Part shown: positions 58,152 through 64,000 of the stretch, one piece after another | Layout of the letters: each line of letters opens with the position of its first letter | Numbering within the stretch: the first letter of the stretch is position 1 | Origin: Streptacidiphilus jeojiense | GTDB lineage: Bacteria; Actinomycetota; Actinomycetes; Streptomycetales; Streptomycetaceae | Length of the DNA: 64,000 nucleotides | Direction: 5' to 3' | NCBI RefSeq assembly: GCF_000719095.1 | Contig: NZ_JOEH01000008.1 | Span: 124,001 to 188,000 of the forward strand | Program-made: the position numbers and the translations under genes | The notes under the pieces: generated by a model | What the model was told of the DNA's origin: nothing | The model's database searches: none | The model's input: the letters and a program-made list of their open reading frames with translations, nothing else

Positions 58152-59852
58152 GTGTCCAGCATGTCCCAGCCAGTGCAGCCCGAGGCCCTCCGCCCCGCGG
58201 ACAGACAGCCCGTCAGGCGGCGGAGGAGGATGTCCGCGGCCGCCGTTCCCGGACTGGCACTCGCCCTCGCCGTCGGCCTGACGGCCTGCTCCTCGGCCTC
58301 CGGATCGGCAACCGGCGCCAACGCCGGTGCGGGCTCCGGACATCCGGTCTCCGGGGGAACGCTCAGCATCGACATCGCCAGTGCGCCGCTGTGCCTGGAC
58401 CCGCAGAACAACAACTCCAACGGCAACACCGCGGTGAGCCGGCAGCTGGTGGACTCGCTCACCGACCAGGACCCCGCCACCGGTGCGGTCCACCCCTGGC
58501 TGGCGTCCTCGTTCAAGGTCAACGCCGATGCGACCCAGTTCACCTTCACGCTGCGCTCCGGCGCGACCTTCAGTGACGGGGCACCGGTGGACGCGGCCGC
58601 GGTGAAGGCCAACTTCGACAGCATCGTCAAGCTGGGGGCCGTGGACGCGGTCGGCTCCAGCTATCTGACGGGATATCAGTCCACCCGGGTGGTCGACAGC
58701 TCCACCGCCGTGGTGACCTTCGCCCAGCCCAACGCCCAGTTCCTGCAGGCGACCTCGACCGCGGCGCTCGGCCTGCTCTCCCCCGCCTCGCTGACCGGCA
58801 GCCCGGAGGACCGCTGCCAGGGCCACGGACTGGCCGGCTCCGGCCCGTTCGTGCTCAAGAGCTCCGGCGGCCAGGAGATCAGGCTGGGCCGCCGCGCCGG
58901 GTACGCCTGGGGTTCGTCGCTGTGGAAGCACACCGGCGCCGCCTACCTGTCGGAGATCGACTACAAGGTGGTGCCCGAGGGCAGCGTCCGGGCCGGGAGC
59001 CTGGTCTCCGGGCAGGTGGACGGGATCATCGGGGTCCAGCCGCAGGACGAGAAGCTGCTGGCGGGCGGCTCGGTGACGGAGCTGGTGCGCTCGACGCCCG
59101 GCGTCGACTACAACCTCACCCCCAACACCACCCGTCCGCTGCTGTCCGACGTCAACGTCCGCAAGGCCATCAGCGACGGCATCAACCGGCAGCAGATCGT
59201 CAGCAGCCTGCTGTCCTCCCACTACAAGCCGGCCACCAGCATCCTCAGCTCCACCACCCCCTACTACAGCGACCTCTCGGCCGATCTGGCGTACACGCCG
59301 GACACCGCGCGCAGTCTGCTGGACGCCGACGGCTGGAAGCCCGGCAGCGACGGCATCCGCACCAAGGGCGGGGTACGGCTGACGGTGAAGCTGGTCTACC
59401 CCGGCGTGGACATCCCCAGCCGGAACGTGCTGCAGCTGGTGCAGCAGCAGCTCAAGGCGGTCGGCATCGACGCCCAGCTGGACGGCCTGCCGCTGAACCA
59501 GCTGGCCCCGGCGCAGAACGCGGGCCAGTACGACCTGCTCTGGTTCGGGCTGACCCGGTCCGACCCCGACATCCTGCGCACCTCCTACTCGGTCGCCGCC
59601 AAGAACCGCGCCCACCTGGCCGCCGGCAACCCGCTGGAGCAACTGCTCGGCAAGCAGGCCGCCACGGTGGACCGGACCCAGCGGCAGACCCTGGTGACCG
59701 AGGCGCAGAAGCAGCTGGTGGACCAGGCCTACGCGATCCCGGTCTACGAGCAGGTGCAGTTCGCCGCCTTCGGCTCCACCGTGCACGGCGCCGCCCTGGA
59801 CGGCTCGGCCCAGCCCGAGCTCTTCGACACCTGGATCAGCGGCTCGCACTGA
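58152..59852 (+). CDS. solute-binding lipoprotein of the second peptide-type ABC importer
   Basis: 566 residues. N-terminal tail with RRRRR, hydrophobic core GLALALAVG, lipobox LTAC, then SSASGSATG. The mature part is SBP_bac_5: GGTLSIDIASAPLCLDPQNN, FTFTLRSGATFSDGAPVDAA, and LLSDVNVRKAISDGINRQQI near residue 330. GTG 58152 (TGGAG 6 nt upstream) is the best start. It follows the leader peptide. Partners are the two permease genes downstream and, by elimination, the fused ATPase at 39966. Substrate unknown; the leader peptide suggests a sulfur-containing compound. Confidence 0.92.
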   Translation: MSSMSQPVQPEALRPADRQPVRRRRRMSAAAVPGLALALAVGLTACSSASGSATGANAGAGSGHPVSGGTLSIDIASAPLCLDPQNNNSNGNTAVSRQLVDSLTDQDPATGAVHPWLASSFKVNADATQFTFTLRSGATFSDGAPVDAAAVKANFDSIVKLGAVDAVGSSYLTGYQSTRVVDSSTAVVTFAQPNAQFLQATSTAALGLLSPASLTGSPEDRCQGHGLAGSGPFVLKSSGGQEIRLGRRAGYAWGSSLWKHTGAAYLSEIDYKVVPEGSVRAGSLVSGQVDGIIGVQPQDEKLLAGGSVTELVRSTPGVDYNLTPNTTRPLLSDVNVRKAISDGINRQQIVSSLLSSHYKPATSILSSTTPYYSDLSADLAYTPDTARSLLDADGWKPGSDGIRTKGGVRLTVKLVYPGVDIPSRNVLQLVQQQLKAVGIDAQLDGLPLNQLAPAQNAGQYDLLWFGLTRSDPDILRTSYSVAAKNRAHLAAGNPLEQLLGKQAATVDRTQRQTLVTEAQKQLVDQAYAIPVYEQVQFAAFGSTVHGAALDGSAQPELFDTWISGSH

Positions 59853-59898
59853 CGGCCCGTCATGCACATCCGCATCCGCATCCGACGAAGGGGGCCCG

Positions 59899-60888
59899 AT
59901 GGCACGCTACCTGGCCGTACGGCTGCTGCACGCGGTGGTGACCGTGTGGGCCGCCTTCACGCTGTCCTTCCTGATGCTGTACCTGCTGCCCGGCGACCCG
60001 GTCACCATCATGCTGGGCGGGGCCGGCGGGTCGGGCGACGCCTCCCCCGCCCAGGTGGCGGCGCTGCGGTCGGCGTACGGCTTCGACAAGCCGGTGCCCA
60101 CCCAGTACGCCGACCGGCTCTGGGCGGCGCTGCACGGGGACTTCGGCACCTCGCTGCAGACCGGCGACACGGTGGCGCACACCTTCGCCACCGCCGTTCC
60201 GCAGACCCTGGCCCTGGCCGGGGCCGCGCTGCTGCTGGCCGCGGTCCTGGGCCTGGGCACGGCCCTGGTCGCCACCGCCACCCACTCGGCACGGCTGTCC
60301 CGGCTGCTGCTGACGGCGCCCTCGGTCGGGGTCTCGCTGCCGCAGTTCGCGGTCGGGCTGGTGCTGCTGCAACTGCTGTCGTTCCACTGGCGGCTGCTGC
60401 CGGCCTTCGGCGACCCCACCGGGCTGGGGCTGATCCTGCCCGCGGTGACCCTGGCCCTGCCCACCGCCTCGGTACTGGCCCAGGTCTTCGCCCAGAGCCT
60501 GGCCGACGCCCTGGACGAGCCGTACGTCACCACCGCGCGGGCCAAGGGCGCCGGACGGGCCAGGGTCCAACTGCGGCACGCCGCCTGCAACGCGGCGCTG
60601 CCGCTGCTGTCGCTGGGCGGACTGGTGGCCGGAAACCTGCTGGCCGGCTCGGTGGTGGTGGAGACCGTCTTCTCCCGCGACGGCTTCGGACGGATCACCG
60701 CGGCGGCGGTGGCCGCCAAGGACATCCCGGTGGTGCAGGGCGCGGTGGTGGTCGGCGCCGTGGTGTTCGCCGCCGTCAACCTCGCCGTCGACCTGGTCAA
60801 CCCGCTGCTGGACCCGCGGCTCGCGCAGCGGGCCCGGCGGACGCCGGAAAGGAGCAGCCGACGATGGCTGAGAGCACGATCGACCTGA
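59899..60888 (+). CDS. ABC importer permease (DppB-like), second system
   Basis: 329 residues, six helices. First helix at 9-30 (LLHAVVTVWAAFTLSFLMLY), FGTSLQTGDTV in the first periplasmic loop, EAA-loop YVTTARAKGAGRARVQLRHA (about 213-232). Begins 46 bp after the binding protein and overlaps the next permease by 25 bp. Forms the channel with the DppC-like gene. Confidence 0.93.
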   Translation: MARYLAVRLLHAVVTVWAAFTLSFLMLYLLPGDPVTIMLGGAGGSGDASPAQVAALRSAYGFDKPVPTQYADRLWAALHGDFGTSLQTGDTVAHTFATAVPQTLALAGAALLLAAVLGLGTALVATATHSARLSRLLLTAPSVGVSLPQFAVGLVLLQLLSFHWRLLPAFGDPTGLGLILPAVTLALPTASVLAQVFAQSLADALDEPYVTTARAKGAGRARVQLRHAACNAALPLLSLGGLVAGNLLAGSVVVETVFSRDGFGRITAAAVAAKDIPVVQGAVVVGAVVFAAVNLAVDLVNPLLDPRLAQRARRTPERSSRRWLRARST

Positions 60889-61781
60889 GCGTGCGCACCC
60901 CGGAGCCGGCGCCCGCCGAGCAGGAGCAGTCACCGGACCGGGCCGCCCGGCTGCGGGCCGGGGCCCGGCGGCGACTGCGGTCCTGGCTGCGACAGCCCGG
61001 ACTGGTGCTGGCCGTGCTGGTGCTGCTCACCGTGCTCGCCTGGGCGCTCGCGCCGGGACTGTTCGCCCCGCGCGACCCGCTGCGGGCCGATCCGGCGCAC
61101 ATCTTCGAACCCCCGGGCCCCGGCGCCTGGTTCGGCACCGACTACCTCGGGCGCGACCTGTACTCGCGGGTGGTGCACGGCGCCTCGCTGTCGCTGCGCG
61201 CACCGGTGGTCGCGGTCGCCCTCGGCCTGGTGAGCGGCACCACGGTCGGCCTGCTCGCCGGGGCCCTGGGCGGCTGGGTCGACGCGCTGCTGATGCGCGC
61301 CGTGGACGTGCTGCTGGCGATCCCCGGGATCCTGGTGTCGCTGGCGGTGGTGACCGCGCTGGGCTTCGGCACCGTGCACGTGGCCGTCGCGGTCGGCCTG
61401 GCGAGCCTGCCGGGCTTCGCCCGGATCACCCGGGCCCAGGTGCTGCGGGTGCTCGGCGAGCCCTATGTGGAGGCGGCCACCGCCTCCGGGGTGCGCCGGC
61501 CCGTGGTGCTGCTGACCCATGTGCTGCCGAACGTCCGGGGGCCGGTACTGTCCCTGGCCGCCCTGGAGTTGGGCACCGCCGTGCTCGCGGTGGCCGCGCT
61601 GGGCTTCCTCGGCTTCGGCGCCCAGCCGCCGACCCCGGAGTGGGGGTCGATGGTCTCCGAGGGGCGGGACTACCTCGGCGACTACTGGTGGTTCACCACG
61701 CTGCCCGGACTCACCCTCGCCCTGGTCACCCTCTCGGTGAACCGGATCGCCCGCTCGGTCACCCATCGCCGTACCCACTGA
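60864..61781 (+). CDS. ABC importer permease (DppC-like), second system
   Basis: 305 residues. Cytoplasmic N-terminus (1-45), helix LVLAVLVLLTVLAWALAPGL, then FGTDYLGRDLYSRVVHGASL (oppC loop) and five more helices; EAA loop YVEAATASGVRRPVVLLTHV. ATG 60864 has AAAGGAG 10 nt upstream and is 25 bp inside the preceding gene, so translation is coupled. Followed after 25 bp by the glutathione-transferase-like gene. Confidence 0.92.
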   Translation: MAESTIDLSVRTPEPAPAEQEQSPDRAARLRAGARRRLRSWLRQPGLVLAVLVLLTVLAWALAPGLFAPRDPLRADPAHIFEPPGPGAWFGTDYLGRDLYSRVVHGASLSLRAPVVAVALGLVSGTTVGLLAGALGGWVDALLMRAVDVLLAIPGILVSLAVVTALGFGTVHVAVAVGLASLPGFARITRAQVLRVLGEPYVEAATASGVRRPVVLLTHVLPNVRGPVLSLAALELGTAVLAVAALGFLGFGAQPPTPEWGSMVSEGRDYLGDYWWFTTLPGLTLALVTLSVNRIARSVTHRRTH

Positions 61782-61806
61782 CCACCACCACCTATCGGGA
61801 GCATCC

Positions 61807-62769
61807 ATGACAGAGCATCAGCTGGTCGACGCCGGGGCCTGCGAGGCCCAGCCGGAGTCCTGTGCCCCCGCCGGCGCCGCCCCGGCCCGGGAGGTGGAGA
61901 AGCTGCGCGGCCGGATCACCGCCGACGGCTCCAGCGGCTACCCGGCCGAGCCCGGCCGCTACCACGTCTACGTCTCCTGGGGCTGCTCCTGGTCCAGCCG
62001 GGCCGCGGTGGTGCGCAGGCTCAAGGGGCTGGAGGAGGTGGTCTCGCTGTCCTACGTGGACGACTCCACCGACGAGCGGGGCTGGATCTTCGGCGGTGCC
62101 TCGGGCCCCGACCCGGTCAACGGCTTCTCCCGGCTGCGCGAGGCCTACGAGGCGACGGTGCCGCACTGGCCCGGCCGGGCGTCGGTGCCCGCACTGTGGG
62201 ACCGGGTGACCGGACGCCTGGTCAGCAATGAGTCCGGCGGGATCAGCCTGGACCTCAGCACCCAGTTCGACGCCTGGAGCAGCACCGGCGCCGACCTCTA
62301 CCCGGAGCCGCTGCGCCCGCGGATCGACGCCTTCAACGCCTGGCTGCACCACGACATCAACAACGGCCTGCACCGGGTGGGCCACCAGGCCGACCCGGTG
62401 GAGCACGCCCGCTTCTTCACCATCCTGTTCGACCGCTTCGACGAGCTGGAGCGCCGGCTGACCGGGAGCCGCTACCTGTTCGGCGCCGAGGTGACCGAGC
62501 CGGACGTGCGGCTGTGGCTGTCGCTGGTCCGGCTCGACACCGCCTACCCCGGGCTGCTGGCCACCTCGCTGGACCGGCCCGAGGGCTTCCCGGCGCTGTG
62601 GGCCTACGCCCGCGACCTCTACCGGCTGCCCGCGTTCCGGGAGACCACCAATTTCGCGGTGATACGGCAGAACTTCGCCGACAACTTCGACCAGCTGCAC
62701 CCGGAACGGGTCGTCCCGGCGCAATCACTGCAGAGCTGGACGGAATCGCAGTGGGAGATCGCCGGGTAA
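61807..62769 (+). CDS. glutathionyl-hydroquinone reductase-like (Xi-class GST) protein
   Basis: 320 residues. Thioredoxin-like N-terminal domain (HVYVSWGCSWSSRAAVVRRL, about 57-76) in which the family's CPWA motif is CSWS, and an alpha-helical C-terminal domain (about 160-320) with ALWDRVTGRLVSNES. Xi-class enzymes reduce glutathionyl-hydroquinones; actinobacteria use mycothiol instead, so the physiological thiol is uncertain. It is the last gene of the leader-peptide/ABC operon and ends at a strong terminator, tying the transporter to thiol chemistry. A role in thiol-adduct removal from quinone intermediates of the PKS is also possible. Confidence 0.88.
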   Translation: MTEHQLVDAGACEAQPESCAPAGAAPAREVEKLRGRITADGSSGYPAEPGRYHVYVSWGCSWSSRAAVVRRLKGLEEVVSLSYVDDSTDERGWIFGGASGPDPVNGFSRLREAYEATVPHWPGRASVPALWDRVTGRLVSNESGGISLDLSTQFDAWSSTGADLYPEPLRPRIDAFNAWLHHDINNGLHRVGHQADPVEHARFFTILFDRFDELERRLTGSRYLFGAEVTEPDVRLWLSLVRLDTAYPGLLATSLDRPEGFPALWAYARDLYRLPAFRETTNFAVIRQNFADNFDQLHPERVVPAQSLQSWTESQWEIAG

Positions 62770-62783
62770 CCGGACAAACGGAA

Positions 62784-62831
62784 CGGGAGCTCCCCGCCGG
62801 AATTCAGGTGAATTCCGGCGGGGAGCTCCCG
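62784..62831. terminator. terminator after the GST-like gene
   Basis: Perfect 22-bp arms (62784-62805 and 62810-62831) with a 4-nt loop (AGGT). Serves both the GST operon and the convergent NmrA-like gene. Confidence 0.92.
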
Positions 62832-62839
62832 GCTGCCTT

Positions 62840-63688
62840 TCAGCGGAATGCATCCGCATGGTCGACGGCCCACTGCCGGAAATTCCTTCCCGGCTTTCCG
62901 GTGATCTCGGTGACGGTGGGCAGCACCACCGGAGTGGTGGTCAGGTACTGCTTCTGCACCGGGACGTAGACCTCGATGAACCCCGGCGGCAGGCTCGGCC
63001 CGAGCACCGCGGCCGCGTCCTGCTCGGCCACCTCCTCGAACCGGATCGGCCGGCCGGTCACCTCCCGCAGCACCGCCACCTGCTCGCGCACGGTGATGGT
63101 CTCCGGCCCGGTCAGGGTGAGGGTGCGTCCCTGGTGGCCGGGGTCCAGCAGGGCTGCGACGGCCACCTCGGCCAGGTCGGCGGGGTGCAGCAGCGGCGCG
63201 GCGAGCTGCGGGAACAGCGCCCTGACCACCCCCTCCCGGCGGACCGAGGCGGCCCAGCGCAGCGCGTTGGAGGCCAGGCCGCCGGGGCGCAGGAAGGTCC
63301 ACGGGACGCCGAGCCCCAGGACCGCCTCCTCGCCGCGCAGGTGCTTGCCGTACAGCGGGTTGTCGAAGCCGACGAACTCCTGGTCGGACACGGCCTTGGA
63401 GGACAGCAGCACCACCCGCTCCAGACCGGCGGCGCGCGGCGCCGCGGCGAAGCCCGCGCCGCCGTCCTCGGCGATCAGCAGCAGCACCCGGTCCACCCCG
63501 TCCAGCGCCCGGTCCACCGCCGCCGGGTCGCGCAGGTCGCCGTGCACCACCTCGACCCCCTGCGGCGGCCACGGCCGCCCGTCGCGCGGCCCGCCGCGGA
63601 CCAGCAGCCGTACCCGCTGCCCGGCCGCCAGCAGCCCGGCTACGACCTGGCCTGCGGCGTTCCCGGCCGCACCGGTCACCAGGATCAT
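62840..63688 (-). CDS. NmrA-like NAD(P)-binding protein
   Basis: 282 residues, atypical SDR. Rossmann motif VTGAAGNAAGQVV (about 4-16), RLLVRGG after beta-strand 2, VLLSSKAVSD, and WTFLRPGGLASNALR. The active-site Tyr-Lys is not in the classical pattern (LYGKHL). Related enzymes reduce quinones or act as redox sensors (QOR2/AzoB-like). Overlaps the SARP stop (4 bp), so it is co-transcribed with the cluster activator. May reduce a quinone-type intermediate. Confidence 0.85.
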   Translation of the reverse strand: MILVTGAAGNAAGQVVAGLLAAGQRVRLLVRGGPRDGRPWPPQGVEVVHGDLRDPAAVDRALDGVDRVLLLIAEDGGAGFAAAPRAAGLERVVLLSSKAVSDQEFVGFDNPLYGKHLRGEEAVLGLGVPWTFLRPGGLASNALRWAASVRREGVVRALFPQLAAPLLHPADLAEVAVAALLDPGHQGRTLTLTGPETITVREQVAVLREVTGRPIRFEEVAEQDAAAVLGPSLPPGFIEVYVPVQKQYLTTTPVVLPTVTEITGKPGRNFRQWAVDHADAFR

Positions 63689-64000
63689 CCGACGGCTCCC
63701 TGCGCGGCGAGGTCGAGCGACAGGGCGCGGTGGCCGCCGGGGGCGCCCGGCCGCACGTCGAGCAGCGGATCGGCCCGCAGCACCGCGTGGTAGAGCCGCT
63801 GCAGCCGGGCCGAGGGGTCCAGGCCCAGCTCCCGGCGCAGTACCAGCCGCAGCCGCTGGAAGGCGCCCAGCGCGTCGGCGGTGCGGCCGGAGCGGTAGAG
63901 CGCCACCATCAGCTGGGCGTGGACGTTCTCGTTGACGGGGTGCCGGGCGGCGGTGCTGGCGAGCTCGCCCAGCAGCAGATGGTGCCGGCCGAGCCGCAGC
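63685..64000 (-). CDS. SARP-family pathway activator (C-terminal part only)
   Basis: The gene enters from beyond the right edge; 105 codons are visible. The segment GELASTAARHPVNENVHAQL, then MVALYRSGRTADALGAFQRL, RLVLRRELGLDPSARLQRLY is the C-terminal half of the BTAD (bacterial transcriptional activation) domain of SARPs such as ActII-ORF4, DnrI and RedD. The N-terminal OmpR-like DNA-binding domain lies outside the window. SARPs bind direct heptads with 11-bp period; such sites are found at seven cluster promoters. It is followed by NmrA-like with 4-bp overlap. Confidence 0.93.
   Translation of the reverse strand, partial: LRLGRHHLLLGELASTAARHPVNENVHAQLMVALYRSGRTADALGAFQRLRLVLRRELGLDPSARLQRLYHAVLRADPLLDVRPGAPGGHRALSLDLAAQGAVG

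Overview
The window is 64 kb of very GC-rich actinobacterial chromosome. Gene density, GTG/TTG starts, ATGA-type overlaps, a Streptomyces-style type II polyketide synthase (PKS), RbpA- and SARP-type regulators and a mycelial-actinomycete gene repertoire point to a member of the Streptomycetaceae (Streptomyces, Kitasatospora or Streptacidiphilus type). No rRNA, tRNA, CRISPR array, prophage or replication origin was seen.

Left part (1-38 kb) is mixed chromosomal content. It holds an ECF sigma factor next to an RbpA paralogue; a FabR-like TetR repressor and two small membrane proteins; a complete peptide/nickel-type ABC importer (3.5-9.4 kb); a two-component system facing a three-gene ABC exporter (9.7-14.8 kb); and a sugar-acid/pectin-type operon (beta-helix protein, SDR, enolase-superfamily enzyme, ROK repressor, MFS porter; 14.9-21.8 kb). 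Next come a TetR repressor with two tetO-like operators, a DUF3885-like gene broken by an amber codon, an aminoglycoside-phosphotransferase-like kinase, a SAM methyltransferase, a Nudix-like protein, an azoreductase with its own TetR repressor and three matching operators, a Ser/Thr kinase with a beta-propeller, a TANGO2-like protein, an amino-acid permease, argG with a probably leaderless promoter, and a TauD-PhzF-amidase operon.

Right part (38.3-64 kb) is a type II PKS biosynthetic gene cluster. Core: KS-alpha, KS-beta (chain length factor), ACP, C9-type ketoreductase, didomain aromatase/cyclase. Starter-unit module: a KAS III-like enzyme with Ser in place of the nucleophilic Cys, a partner acyltransferase, and a valine dehydrogenase-like enzyme. 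Tailoring: P450 plus ferredoxin, a secreted bicovalent-flavin oxidoreductase, a luciferase-like monooxygenase, a SnoaL/NTF2-like protein, an MBL-fold hydrolase and an NmrA-like reductase. Export and control: a DHA2 MFS pump with a MarR repressor, and a SARP activator whose C-terminus lies at the right edge. Seven promoters in the cluster carry 7+4+7 bp phased heptads ending in NTCCAGC, which look like the sites of that SARP and tie the MBL, NTF2, KR, KAS III, AT, ACP and cyclase genes into one regulon; an eighth, oppositely oriented copy lies upstream of KS-alpha.

A second peptide-type ABC importer is split around the PKS genes: its fused ATPase lies at 40-41.6 kb and its binding protein and permeases at 58-61.8 kb. 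The latter follow a short ORF of the actinobacterial 'LRRR...DLGR.ASALC' leader-peptide type, suggesting cysteine-responsive attenuation, and are followed by a glutathionyl-hydroquinone-reductase-like enzyme. This transporter set lacks the SARP sites and looks like sulfur physiology interleaved with secondary metabolism.
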